DNA from: a virus
Length of the DNA stretch: 51,334 nucleotides
Strand: one strand, 5' to 3'
IMG/VR virus record: IMGVR_UViG_3300009149_000047
Span: 1-51,334 of that record
The position numbers and the translations under genes were made by a program. The notes beneath the pieces are model-generated. The model saw only the letters and a program-made list of their open reading frames with translations. It was not told where the DNA came from and made no database searches. Shown piece after piece: positions 1 through 6,799 of the stretch; the first letter of the stretch is position 1; every line of letters starts with the position of its first letter.

Positions 1-40
1 ACTCCTTCATATATGCCTAACCAGCTCAGGTTGATCTAAC

Positions 41-74
41 AAAGAGGGTCTTACCAAGGCCCTCTTTCTTTTTA
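41..74 (+). terminator. Rho-independent terminator
   Basis: AAAGAGGG (41-48) pairs with CCCTCTTT (60-67) and is followed by a CTTTTT run. It would end transcription coming from outside the left edge. Confidence 0.8.
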
Positions 75-216
75 TAGCCGTTTTTTGTTTAACACTTTGT
101 GTATACAAAAAATAACATGTAAATTGCCATATGCAAAGCAATAAACAGGATAAAGACCAAATAAACAGAAACAAATCCTTAAACTTAAAGCAAAACAGTA
201 GAAGGTATATCCCGTG

Positions 217-262
217 CTTGTTAGGTAAAGTTTAAGGTAAGTAAACTTTGTTTCCTAACAAG
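217..262 (+). repeat. Long two-part inverted repeat
   Basis: CTTGTTAGG (217-225) is perfectly complementary to CCTAACAAG (254-262). Inside it AAAGTTTA (227-234) pairs with TAAACTTT (242-249), leaving a 7-base loop and a small asymmetric bulge. No T-run follows, so it is unlikely to be a terminator. It could be a protein-binding site or an RNA hairpin. Confidence 0.55.
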
Positions 263-402
263 GTAAGCATGTTTGTAATCTGTGAATGAAAAGTATTCGT
301 TTTGATTAAAATAGTCTTTATACTAAGAGTTAACTTTTTGTAAGTGGAACTGAAGTCGGTTTACAGCTACACCTAAGCTGGGCTGTTACACACAGCATCA
401 TC

Positions 403-417
403 CTGACACTGCTACGC
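403..417 (+). promoter_or_regulatory. TGACACTGCTACGC repeat, copy 1
   Basis: One of four copies of this 14-mer in the window (others near 1363, 10929 and 22303). It begins with a -35-like TGACA, and a TATA-rich stretch lies 27 bases after its GACACT start; the same spacing is seen at the 10929 copy. It ends 26 bases before the AACCGATTYGATTATA motif. Confidence 0.5.
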
Positions 418-442
418 CTCAAGACCGGTCATTATATACCCG

Positions 443-458
443 AACCGATTCGATTATA
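443..458 (+). promoter_or_regulatory. AACCGATTCGATTATA motif, site 1
   Basis: Exact match to the recurrent 16-base motif, 51 bases before the start of the gene at 509. All copies have the same orientation and lie ahead of rightward genes. Inferred to be a phage-specific promoter or activator site. Confidence 0.6.
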
Positions 459-508
459 GTTTATAAGTAACAAAGAAATAAATCTTTGCTTACAACAACG
501 GAGTTATT

Positions 509-979
509 ATGAGAACACAAAAGCAAGTAGTGGTTGACTTTGTAATGGCCATCATGGGTAAAGCTTATGATTCTAAGCAAGACTGTGGTGAGTGGTTCAA
601 AGCAAGACCAGAGCAGAAGAAAGAGTTATCTGAGAAGGTTATTGGTGCTTTCACTAGCGGCGAGTGCGAGCTCAAAGCTGAGCAGAAGAACCTCAGTACC
701 TATGTAAGTGGCTTAATTTCTAACCACCTGCGTAAAGCAAAAGAACTAAATGGTGGAGTTCAGTACAAGCCAACTAACCCAGGATCAAGGTCTGGACAGC
801 AAGACCCACAGATCAAAGAAGCACGTAAGCTAGCTAAGACCTTTGAAGAAGGATCTAAGCAGTATACACAGATCATGAGCTTCATATCTGGTCGTCAGGC
901 TGAGATCAAAGCTGAGAAAGCCAAGGTTAGCATCGACGTTGAGAGTCTACCTGAAGAGTTGAGAGACCTAGTAGGATAA
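509..979 (+). CDS. NPGSR-family paralogue 1, unknown function
   Basis: A 156-residue soluble protein with no recognised domain. It belongs to a family of four in this window (also 20848, 23766, 45735). The shared core is around residues 64-108: a Y-x-SGL/MxSNxxRK stretch, then LNGG, then NPGSR and DP followed by a Lys/Glu-rich helix. A short ending resembling I-x-V-x-x-LP-E-E-L-x-x-LV closes the protein. The N-terminal part is predicted helical (QKQVVVDFVMAIMG). It has its own upstream motif (443-458) and a terminator directly after it (1003-1030), so it is a single-gene transcription unit, as expected for a product needed in quantity. An ACGGAG sequence ahead of the ATG supports the start. 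Function unknown; nucleic-acid binding is only a guess from its basic, helical character. Confidence 0.85.
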   Translation: MRTQKQVVVDFVMAIMGKAYDSKQDCGEWFKARPEQKKELSEKVIGAFTSGECELKAEQKNLSTYVSGLISNHLRKAKELNGGVQYKPTNPGSRSGQQDPQIKEARKLAKTFEEGSKQYTQIMSFISGRQAEIKAEKAKVSIDVESLPEELRDLVG

Positions 980-1002
980 TTGTTAAACGTAGCACGTAAC
1001 AA

Positions 1003-1030
1003 GAGGAGAGTCACCAACTCTCCTCTTTTT
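1003..1030 (+). terminator. Rho-independent terminator
   Basis: GAGGAGAGT (1003-1011) pairs with ACTCTCCTC (1017-1025), followed by TTTTT. It ends the single-gene unit of paralogue 1. Confidence 0.85.
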
Positions 1031-1094
1031 CTCCAGTTGTCCTAGCCCCTTTTGAGCAAAAGCCCTTGAAATTACGTACGAGATCTAGCATCAC

Positions 1095-1312
1095 TAACCA
1101 GTTTGAGTTGCGTCAAATTGCGCAATCCCCTGTATTTTTGCAACTATTTGGTTAAAGTGACGTGTATTTTCCCCTTCACAGGATAAATATGTAACTATTC
1201 GGTTGTAGTTTGGTTCACCTGCAATCAGGATCCTGTTATCAGCATACTAACTAGTTGGAGTGTTATCCATGGGATAAATTACCCGGGATGTGTGCAACTA
1301 ACTAGTTACAGT
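1095..1312 (+). repeat. Five TAACTA-type direct repeats spaced about 51 bases
   Basis: Diverged copies start at 1095, 1141, 1192, 1248 and 1299, giving spacings of 46, 51, 56 and 51 bases, about five helical turns. The shared form is yAACTAnT-yGGTT-nnAGT; the last two copies share CTAACTAGTT. This fits an iteron array or a set of protein-binding sites on one DNA face. Confidence 0.5.
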
Positions 1313-1361
1313 TTTATAGCCGACTGCATAAAGGTAGTGATATGCATGGCTTAGACCCCTG

Positions 1362-1376
1362 CTGACACTGCTACGC
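1362..1376 (+). promoter_or_regulatory. TGACACTGCTACGC repeat, copy 2
   Basis: Exact copy of the 14-mer, but with no AACCGATTYGATTATA motif or TATA element behind it. A GC-rich block follows instead. Confidence 0.4.
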
Positions 1377-1679
1377 TGAGGAGCTTGTGCGGGCTTCGTG
1401 TGGCTCCGTGTCGGCCCGGCGTGTTACCTTATTCGTGACTCAGTGGGCCACAGTGGGCGTCGCCCCGCTCTGGTCTCCAGTAAGTTATGAGTTGAGATAA
1501 CAATAGCTTACGTGTAGTTTTAGGTAATAGTTATAACAGCTTATAGTATCCTTTAGGTCTCTCCCTACACTCTATTGTTAGCTTCTAGGGACCGTTTATT
1601 GGTAAGGTATTAGTTTAGTATATTGGCTTTGTGTTATAGGGAATAGTTTAGTAGTAGTTAGGTATAGGTAGCTGTTTTA

Positions 1680-1943
1680 TTAGGTGATAGTTGTAAGTAG
1701 TGGGTCTATGTCTCTTTCTACTATCATCTTCTGTAGTGGCTTTAGTATTCCATATAAGAGTCCTTGCTTCTCCTCCTCATCAAAAGTTAGTATAAAGTCT
1801 TTTTCTTCTTGTGTGAGGAGAGAGTATAAGGTGCTGATGTCTGCTACATACCTTATACCAACTGGAGAATTACTTGGGTCCTTTTTAAGAGATGTGCTTT
1901 TGTTCACCTTGATGTTGATGCTCTTAGGTACTTTGTCTGTCAT
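1680..1943 (-). CDS. Small protein of a TxEE..FI family
   Basis: An 87-residue unrecognised protein, last gene of a leftward chain. Its stretch YSLLTQEEKDFILTFDEEEK resembles ALLTDEEKEYILSTDNK in the 102-residue protein at 2239-2547 and RAFTRDEIDLIITQDYPR in the 82-residue protein at 3049-3297, so three genes of this small operon are probably diverged duplicates. Its ATG overlaps the stop of the 42-residue gene upstream (ATGA), which indicates translational coupling. Confidence 0.7.
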   Translation of the reverse strand: MTDKVPKSINIKVNKSTSLKKDPSNSPVGIRYVADISTLYSLLTQEEKDFILTFDEEEKQGLLYGILKPLQKMIVERDIDPLLTTIT

Positions 1944-2068
1944 TTGGATGCTAGGATATACTTCTTAGTGTATTCATATACGACATCTTTTGACTTCTTT
2001 TTTACTGGTATATGTGGGATGGGTTTAGGCTTGCAACCGCCGCATCGGCACTTATGTGTTGTGTACAT
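1940..2068 (-). CDS. 42-residue Cys-containing basic peptide
   Basis: Short gene starting MYTTHKCRCGGCKPK. Three cysteines and a histidine (H5, C7, C9, C12) near the N-terminus could bind one metal ion, followed by a Lys/Tyr-rich tail. The start lies inside the end of the HTH gene upstream and the stop overlaps the next start (ATGA), so it fits the tightly overlapping operon. Function unknown. Confidence 0.6.
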   Translation of the reverse strand: MYTTHKCRCGGCKPKPIPHIPVKKKSKDVVYEYTKKYILASK

Positions 2069-2261
2069 TGTATTTCCTATTTCCACCGTGCTTTGCCTTA
2101 CCGTTAGCTTTTAAAGTAGGTAAGAGATGAGGGTAGTCTCTGGTTATTACTGCTGTGACGGTTGGTCGTGATATGTCGAGGGTGTTGGCTATTTGAGATG
2201 CAGACATCTTTTTGGCTAGTAGTGTTAATAAGTGGTGCTCAGGTATATATTGCTTCTCCAT
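2052..2261 (-). CDS. Small helix-turn-helix protein
   Basis: A 69-residue protein with a clear helix-turn-helix around residues 10-43: LLTLLAKKMSASQIANTLDISRPTVTAVI. The layout (short recognition-type helix, basic tail with GKAKHGGNRK) fits a DNA-binding regulator or the HTH part of phage rIIB-type proteins. It overlaps the genes on both sides and is translated within the same leftward operon. Target unknown. Confidence 0.65.
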   Translation of the reverse strand: MEKQYIPEHHLLTLLAKKMSASQIANTLDISRPTVTAVITRDYPHLLPTLKANGKAKHGGNRKYNVHNT

Positions 2262-2547
2262 TATGCACCTCCAGTAAGATTAAGTCCATTTCATCTTTAA
2301 TAGCATCCCTTATCTTCTTGTACTTATCATCAAAGGTAAATCTGCTTAATGGTTTATTATCTGTTGATAATATATATTCCTTCTCTTCATCTGTTAATAA
2401 AGCTACAGCTGTAGGAATGTCATATTGTGGCCGGAGACCATAAAGTTCAGATATGTAAGCAGTAGAGTTGAGCTTCTTCTCTATTGATGTACTTAAGCAT
2501 CTTCTCTTATCTGCTTGCTTGCTTAATACGCTGTTTATTGCATCCAT
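2239..2547 (-). CDS. Small protein of a TxEE..FI family
   Basis: A 102-residue unrecognised protein with a basic N-terminal third and the stretch ALLTDEEKEYILSTDNK, which matches the 1680 and 3049 proteins in pattern. Charged and soluble, without membrane segments. It overlaps the HTH gene downstream by 23 bases and sits just after the broken reading frame at 2535-2819. Confidence 0.65.
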   Translation of the reverse strand: MDAINSVLSKQADKRRCLSTSIEKKLNSTAYISELYGLRPQYDIPTAVALLTDEEKEYILSTDNKPLSRFTFDDKYKKIRDAIKDEMDLILLEVHNGEAIYT

Positions 2548-2819
2548 TCTATATTCTTGGGGAACTTATCTGCTGGGAAGAAGTGCAGACCTGGAGTACA
2601 TGAACCACCAAGTGAGCTGAACTTATCTGGCTTGGTAACTTTCCCTACCTCGTATACTGTTTTCTTCCAAACTGCTCCCACTGCCTTAGGGTGATGGGTT
2701 ATCTTGTTCTTTGTATCATCCTCTATTATAGTGAAGCTAATTGGTATTTTCCCAAAAAGAGGGTTGAATAGTCCATTACTACTAGGGTTGCTTATCCTTG
2801 TTATGTAGTTGATGGTCCA
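2535..2819 (-). pseudogene. GIHFF/DUF5758-like frame without a usable start
   Basis: A 94-codon open frame with no ATG, GTG or TTG near its beginning (only a Met three codons from the end). The protein-like part reads through KPDKFSSLGGSCTPGLHFFP and closely parallels IKPNKFS....CAGGIHFF of the intact gene at 3974-4357. An ATG at 2823-2821 on the same strand is one base out of register: it runs into a stop after 12 codons, while the real-looking frame begins with a TGA. A single-base indel just after the start codon would explain this; an unusual start codon or programmed shift is less likely. Confidence 0.55.
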
Positions 2820-2834
2820 TCACGATAACTATGT

Positions 2835-3047
2835 TTACCCACGTAACAAAGTAGTCTCTTCACTTGTTGCCCTTTTATTCCAATGTTCAATTACATCGTC
2901 AAGATAAATCCCTTTGATTCCATCAAAAACAAAACCAAGGCATTCACACTCATCACACCACACCATGGCAGCACCATAGGCGAGGTTGGTCTTTGGTTTG
3001 CTACCACAAAAAGGGCACGGTCTTGGTACAGGTATGTCTTTACTCAT
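2835..3047 (-). CDS. Lar-like zinc ribbon protein
   Basis: A 70-residue protein with the Lar-family pattern: PCPFCGSKPK at residues 9-18, a second pair WCDECECLG near 30-38, and a C-terminal DDVIEHWNKRA matching the usual EAIxxWNxR. Four cysteines form a zinc ribbon. In Rac prophage, Lar modifies type I restriction to protect unmethylated DNA; many phages carry short Lar-like proteins whose role is untested. It lies in the leftward operon of small genes, a usual place for anti-restriction functions. Confidence 0.7.
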   Translation of the reverse strand: MSKDIPVPRPCPFCGSKPKTNLAYGAAMVWCDECECLGFVFDGIKGIYLDDVIEHWNKRATSEETTLLRG

Positions 3048-3048
3048 T

Positions 3049-3297
3049 TTATTTCCCCAGTAATAATTGTTCTATTTCTAACTCTTCTATTGGTTCTTTC
3101 AATCTGCGAAGTATACGTGAATACCTCGTTTGTCTAGGATAATCTTGTGTAATTATCAAATCTATCTCATCTCTAGTAAATGCACGATAAAGTGCATCGT
3201 AGCGATCATCTGCCTTCTTAGGGTAAGCTTGATATTTATTAAATATTGAATTTATAAGCTTTGCTCTATTTATTATCTTCATATAATTATTATACAA
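3049..3297 (-). CDS. Small protein ending in EIEQLLLGK
   Basis: An 82-residue unrecognised protein, first gene of the leftward chain 3297-1680. It has the stretch YDALYRAFTRDEIDLIITQDYPR shared in pattern with two neighbours. Its C-terminus (EELEIEQLLLGK) nearly matches that of the unrelated rightward gene at 7830 (EEWKIEQLLLG). The protein is basic and helical; function unknown. Confidence 0.7.
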   Translation of the reverse strand: MYNNYMKIINRAKLINSIFNKYQAYPKKADDRYDALYRAFTRDEIDLIITQDYPRQTRYSRILRRLKEPIEELEIEQLLLGK

Positions 3298-3326
3298 TGT
3301 GTTAAATTACGATAGTGCGACTGTTC

Positions 3327-3340
3327 GCCGATTCGATTAG
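3327..3340 (+). promoter_or_regulatory. AACCGATTYGATTATA motif, site 2
   Basis: GCCGATTCGATTAG, 46 bases before the ATG at 3373. The bases after it, including a TGGAGA block and AATATAAACAGGAG, are shared with sites 3 and partly 4. Confidence 0.6.
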
Positions 3341-3372
3341 TAAGTGGAGATTAATATAAACAGGAGTTTAAT

Positions 3373-3549
3373 ATGAAGGTTAGAAGAGAAGTTTGGTTTA
3401 TTTTTAAAGAAGATAAATACTTAACAGTAAATGACACTTGGAGTCATGATAAAGCAGATGCTAGGATCATGAGTGAAGAGGCAAGTGATACATGTGGTGA
3501 CTTTGATGGCGGATGTGGGAGTATGGTCATAGAGGAGGAGATATGGTAA
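3373..3549 (+). CDS. 58-residue acidic small protein
   Basis: Begins MKVRREVWFIFKEDKYL and ends in an acidic tail with DTCGDFDGGCGSM. It starts behind a strong CAGGAG site and the conserved motif at 3327. Its last codons overlap the start of the next gene by seven bases, so the two are cotranslated. No family recognised. Confidence 0.65.
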   Translation: MKVRREVWFIFKEDKYLTVNDTWSHDKADARIMSEEASDTCGDFDGGCGSMVIEEEIW

Positions 3550-3971
3550 AGATAATAGTAGATATGACAGAGGTGAGTGAGGCATTTGGTGAAGAGACTA
3601 GTTACTTTGCAGGTATGGCAAGAGTTGATGACCATAATATTATATGTGATGGTTGTACAGATAGGACAGAAAGTCCAAGTGAACGAGTCATATGGTATTT
3701 AGATAGCATACTATCAGATGAGTACAATGATGAATTTGTAGATGAAGTATTTGAGTGTGGTAAGAGGTACGAGATAACCTTAGGTGTAGGGATCAAAGAA
3801 GTCAGAGACAACGTTGTTAAAATCAACATAGAGATCAAGGGAAACATCACTGATGAGCGTTTATACAAGCTTCTTGGTGATATTGATGCACAATTGTCGG
3901 AAGACGACGAGAAGCAATCCTGGAGCTCCGAGGGATATACTCTAGAGTGTGACAGGGTAGATTGGAAGTAA
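3543..3971 (+). CDS. 142-residue acidic protein, unknown
   Basis: The ATG at 3543 is preferred over an in-frame ATG at 3513 because GAGGAGGAG lies directly upstream of 3543. The product (MVKIIVDMTEVSEAFGEETSY...) is soluble and acidic, with two cysteines in ICDGCTDRTES and a predicted alpha/beta C-terminal half. It is the second gene of a two-gene rightward island between leftward operons and converges with the gene at 3974. Confidence 0.7.
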   Translation: MVKIIVDMTEVSEAFGEETSYFAGMARVDDHNIICDGCTDRTESPSERVIWYLDSILSDEYNDEFVDEVFECGKRYEITLGVGIKEVRDNVVKINIEIKGNITDERLYKLLGDIDAQLSEDDEKQSWSSEGYTLECDRVDWK

Positions 3972-3973
3972 GT

Positions 3974-4357
3974 TTAATATGCTATCGCCTCATCTACATC
4001 GAAGAAGAAATGGATCCCACCAGCACACTGTTGTTGCCGTTTGCTGAATTTATTTGGCTTTATAACCTCGTCCACTACATACTTAATACCATGGTAATAC
4101 TTACCATAGTGATTTATCATTTTCTTGTCAACCATACATTTTATATTTGAGTTATTCCACATACCTGATATACTATAGAACGTCAATGGTATCATCATAT
4201 CTGCCCTGCACTTACCACTCTTTCTTCCATAGTATGTAGCGCCTTCTGGCAGTAACATCTCGAGTATATATTCTTTTTTACTTCGCCTGTCCCTCACTTT
4301 CTTGTAAACTATAGTATCCTTGTTGATCCTCTTAAATGTCCCTCTTTTATACGCCAT
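3974..4357 (-). CDS. GIHFF-type (DUF5758-like) protein
   Basis: A 127-residue protein whose end, KPNKFSKRQQQCAGGIHFFFDVDEAIAY, matches the CxxGIHFF...A..Y signature I associate with DUF5758-type phage and bacterial proteins. The N-terminal half is basic and beta-rich. The ATG two codons inside a TTG-started frame is chosen; it overlaps the stop of the 36-residue gene upstream. A damaged relative lies at 2535-2819. The family's function is not known. Confidence 0.65.
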   Translation of the reverse strand: MAYKRGTFKRINKDTIVYKKVRDRRSKKEYILEMLLPEGATYYGRKSGKCRADMMIPLTFYSISGMWNNSNIKCMVDKKMINHYGKYYHGIKYVVDEVIKPNKFSKRQQQCAGGIHFFFDVDEAIAY

Positions 4358-4457
4358 ACCCAACCCCTAATCCAAGTGATAACTCTAGGTTTATCCGCTT
4401 TATGTCTTGCGAATCACAGATGGCAACTAATAATTCTTCATTTGAAAGATCATCCAT
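4347..4457 (-). CDS. 36-residue peptide
   Basis: Short frame starting MDDLSNEELLVAICDSQDIKRINLELS. AGTTGGAGTT lies at good distance before the ATG and the stop overlaps the next gene, so it behaves as the first gene of a two-gene unit. A leftward TATAAT-like element lies about 100 bases upstream (near 4545). Function unknown. Coordinates may be off by one base. Confidence 0.5.
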   Translation of the reverse strand: MDDLSNEELLVAICDSQDIKRINLELSLGLGVGYGV

Positions 4458-4557
4458 GTTAACTCCAACTAGTTTGTTTCAAATCGTCCTTCGTAATCGT
4501 TTTATTTTTGGACTTTAAACTTAAATAATAAACCATCCATTTATATATTATACTAAA

Positions 4558-4791
4558 TTAAATTTGTTGATTGTTCGATGGTCTAAGCTGCTTCATGTTC
4601 AAGTGAATTCTATCACATGCTGGACACTCGTGCTCGTCTTTGATCTCTCTAGTAGGATGGTTATGCTTTAGTGCATCATATCTATCATCTAGTATCTTCT
4701 TGTACTCTGGAGATATGGTTCCGTCTCTCTTCAATGCTCTGTACTCACTCATTAATGATAGTACTTCAATTGTTTGTTGTTTGTTTAACAT
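4558..4791 (-). CDS. Small protein with C-x-x-C and HxxH-like end
   Basis: A 77-residue protein: MLNKQQTIEVLSLMSEYRALKRDGTISPEYKKILDDRYDALKHNHPTREI, then HECPACDRIHLNMKQLRP. The CPAC pair plus nearby histidines could hold a metal. 'DDRYDALKHNHPTREI' resembles 'DDRYDALYRAFTRDEI' of the protein at 3049-3297, again suggesting duplicated small genes. Confidence 0.65.
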   Translation of the reverse strand: MLNKQQTIEVLSLMSEYRALKRDGTISPEYKKILDDRYDALKHNHPTREIKDEHECPACDRIHLNMKQLRPSNNQQI

Positions 4792-4800
4792 CTTTTACTC

Positions 4801-5250
4801 CTAGTATATTGGTGTGTATGAGTTACACTTTATATTCCTGCATATATCACAGCACCTGTTATGCTTACCATATGCTACTATAGTCTTACCACACTTGAGA
4901 CACTCTCGCCTATATCTATCTATGTTTAGACCACACACAAAAACAGTATCTATCTTACAGTTGTTGAGTATCATGTGCTCATCATCTGTGTCACCGGTGG
5001 CAAAGAACTCCAGCAGCTGTGTGTCCGTCATGGCTCTCTTACCTGATGCGAGTATTATATGTGGTTCGTCATAGTCCTCTGGCACCTCAATCGTATACAC
5101 TATTTCCTCTACTAGCTGTGGCATCTCTGATGATACGACCTTACGACCGGAGTTCATCCACTTCTCTTTCATGTGCATTATATGATCTTCGTATGTCCTC
5201 ACTTCACTTTCTCCTTGTGTTATGTTACATATCTTCTTCTTAACTCTCAA
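4801..5250 (-). CDS. 149-residue protein with C-terminal zinc-ribbon-like cysteines
   Basis: TTG start overlapping the stop of the membrane peptide upstream (TTGA). The N-terminal part is basic; residues 50-110 are acidic. The C-terminus carries CLKCGKTI...NRCCDICRNIKC, a four-to-six-cysteine cluster probably binding zinc. No family recognised. Part of the leftward operon 7151-4801. Confidence 0.65.
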   Translation of the reverse strand: MRVKKKICNITQGESEVRTYEDHIMHMKEKWMNSGRKVVSSEMPQLVEEIVYTIEVPEDYDEPHIILASGKRAMTDTQLLEFFATGDTDDEHMILNNCKIDTVFVCGLNIDRYRRECLKCGKTIVAYGKHNRCCDICRNIKCNSYTPIY

Positions 5251-5369
5251 TCCCCTTTCATCTCTTCCTTTATAGTTAATGCCGCTTCATATATACCCCT
5301 TCCACAAAAGAATATTATAAAAAACGGCGCTACTAAAACAGCTTTAGCAACCTTGATTAATTTTCCCAT
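5247..5369 (-). CDS. 40-residue membrane peptide
   Basis: MGKLIKVAKAVLVAPFFIIFFCGRGIYEA: one hydrophobic segment at about residues 7-23, then a short charged tail. GAGGGGGAG precedes the ATG. Its stop overlaps the TTG start of the next gene. A single-span inner-membrane peptide; role unknown. Confidence 0.6.
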   Translation of the reverse strand: MGKLIKVAKAVLVAPFFIIFFCGRGIYEAALTIKEEMKGD

Positions 5370-5370
5370 C

Positions 5371-5700
5371 TCACTCCCCCTCTTTTAATTCTTCGCTGAG
5401 AACTAAAGTCGTCGGTTCATACTTATCTTTTAGCTTGTCATAATCATTCATCCATTCGGTCGCCACTTTTTCCAGCTCTTTGTTTTGAGCTAACAAGAAG
5501 TCACTGTTTCTTTCGCATCTATCGAGTTGTTTTTGGAGGGAGTTGATTTTGTTTTCTAAATCATAACATTCTCTGTCCACCCTCTCCTTTATCTCTAGGA
5601 TTAATATGTGATCGTGCAAACCTGTCTGCATCCAGTATATGCATTTAGGCTTATGTGAGTAATAGCTTCCGCAATGTTTGCATGGTATATCTCCCATCAT
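5371..5700 (-). CDS. Zinc-knuckle plus coiled-coil protein
   Basis: A 109-residue protein. The N-terminus has CKHCGSYYSHKPKC, a likely metal site; residues 30-85 form a heptad-rich coiled coil (ERVDRECYDLENKINSLQKQLDRCERNSDF). The end, EELKEGE, matches the neighbouring gene's end (EAIKEGE). Likely oligomeric; function unknown. Confidence 0.65.
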   Translation of the reverse strand: MMGDIPCKHCGSYYSHKPKCIYWMQTGLHDHILILEIKERVDRECYDLENKINSLQKQLDRCERNSDFLLAQNKELEKVATEWMNDYDKLKDKYEPTTLVLSEELKEGE

Positions 5701-5701
5701 C

Positions 5702-6049
5702 TCACTCCCCCTCTTTTATAGCTTCGATTTTTCCCAAGGTTTCTGCTGCAAGCTTTGATACTTCAATAATATTTTTCATCGTATAAACCTTACTGCCGCT
5801 TAATGTCCTCTCACTCTTTACATGGTAGATATGCTGCGGATCAGAGTATATGATTAATGCTCCTTTCAATATCTCATTTTGTTTTTGGAGGGTGTTGATT
5901 TTGTTTTGTTGAAATTCTTCGAAAGCATCTAATCCTTTTCTTAACAATATTAAATAAGATGCAAAAAGTTCTGGCCCTAGCTCTTTAATTTCTGGGACTT
6001 GTTCTATCATTTGTCTTTCAATGCTTTGCTTTGCTTCATTATTTGTCAT
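5702..6049 (-). CDS. Helical protein, unknown
   Basis: A 115-residue, mostly helical protein with a coiled-coil stretch EEFQQNKINTLQKQNEILKGAL that parallels the KINSLQKQLDR segment of the downstream gene. Both end in KEGE, so they may be relatives or share a dimerisation segment. Two bases separate it from the HD hydrolase gene. Confidence 0.65.
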   Translation of the reverse strand: MTNNEAKQSIERQMIEQVPEIKELGPELFASYLILLRKGLDAFEEFQQNKINTLQKQNEILKGALIIYSDPQHIYHVKSERTLSGSKVYTMKNIIEVSKLAAETLGKIEAIKEGE

Positions 6050-6051
6050 CT

Positions 6052-6588
6052 CTATCCTTTTATCTGTCCTTTATACTTGCCATATATAGAGTCTAGTCTA
6101 TTCCACATATCATCAGCGATACCTGGAGTCCTCAGTGCTTCTTCAAACTTCAGTGCCTCTTTACAGTACATGTTAAATAATCCTGTATCCTTAGCTGTTG
6201 AGCACTCTGTTACGTTGGCAATCCTATCTGCTAGCTTAAGGTGAACACCATAAGGATGAGATAGTATCTTTGGGTATGTCTTCTCTTTTTTCTCTTTGCG
6301 ATTCTCGCCTTCACAATCAGTGACTGCATAGACAAGTGTTGTTACCTCATAGCCAAACTCAGCACATATTTGATCAGCATGCACATCAGTGTCCTCAATT
6401 ATGTCATGCAGGAATGCCGCAGCCACAACATACTCTGGCAAGCCAAACTCATCGCATACCTCAGCGACTTCAGTGAGATGATAGATATAAGGATGAGCAC
6501 CGTACATCTGACCCCAATGAGCTATTATTGCTAATTCTCTAGCCTTGTTAATAGCTTTATTGTTTAACGTTGTAGATGTGTAATCCAT
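6052..6588 (-). CDS. SpoT/MESH1-like HD hydrolase
   Basis: A 178-residue HD-domain protein like single-domain (p)ppGpp 3'-pyrophosphohydrolases. Visible metal and substrate residues: H37 in YHLTEVAE, HD at 61-62 followed by IIEDTD, and LADRIANV at 119-126, the RelA/SpoT HD pattern. No synthetase domain is present. The ATG preceded by AGAGGGAG is chosen; a GTG-started longer form (to 6651) would overlap the upstream gene. A phage hydrolase of this type would be expected to lower alarmone and blunt the stringent response; related HD enzymes may act on other nucleotides, so the substrate is inferred. Confidence 0.8.
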   Translation of the reverse strand: MDYTSTTLNNKAINKARELAIIAHWGQMYGAHPYIYHLTEVAEVCDEFGLPEYVVAAAFLHDIIEDTDVHADQICAEFGYEVTTLVYAVTDCEGENRKEKKEKTYPKILSHPYGVHLKLADRIANVTECSTAKDTGLFNMYCKEALKFEEALRTPGIADDMWNRLDSIYGKYKGQIKG

Positions 6589-6607
6589 TTTGTATCTCCC
6601 TCTGCGC

Positions 6608-6799
6608 TTAATCGCACGTGTTATATCTTGTTCTGATAATATCACCTTCACTTGTCACACCCTTCTTGACCCAAGAATAAACCGTTGTTAAGCATACATC
6701 ATAATGCTTAGCTATATCTGTATACGTCTCAAATCTTTTACCTGTAATAGTATAGTATTTATTATAGCTCTTACTAAAGTCCATCAGTGTACCATCCAT
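6608..6799 (-). CDS. Small HTH-like protein
   Basis: A 63-residue protein with a probable helix-turn-helix, RFETYTDIAKHYDVCLTTVYSWVKKG (about residues 22-47), like those of phage excisionase or MerR-type mini-regulators. Its start overlaps the end of the 125-residue gene. A nearer ATG (6784) is possible. Confidence 0.6.
   Translation of the reverse strand: MDGTLMDFSKSYNKYYTITGKRFETYTDIAKHYDVCLTTVYSWVKKGVTSEGDIIRTRYNTCD

Larger units (their letters stand above)
1..508. other. Non-coding leader region at the window edge
   Basis: No convincing gene is seen in the first 508 bases. The stretch holds a rho-independent terminator (41-74), a long perfect-arm hairpin (217-262), one copy of the TGACACTGCTACGC repeat (404-417) and one copy of the AACCGATTYGATTATA motif (443-458) ahead of the gene at 509. 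It is best read as the end of an upstream transcription unit followed by a control region. Confidence 0.6.
1031..1679. other. 650-base non-coding region
   Basis: No credible open frame. It contains five diverged copies of a TAACTA-type repeat (1095-1312), a stand-alone TGACACTGCTACGC copy (1363-1376) and a GC-rich block at roughly 1385-1490 that stands out in this AT-rich sequence. It separates rightward genes on the left from leftward genes on the right, so the leftward operon ends into it. Possible roles are replication origin, regulatory array or non-coding RNA. Confidence 0.5.

Noticed and set aside
2555-2835. Programmed +1 frameshift at CAA CCC TAG in the broken GIHFF frame
   Set aside because: The protein-like sequence already starts upstream of that site in the downstream frame (TINYITRISNPSS), so a shift at CCC would discard natural-looking residues; an indel at the start fits better.
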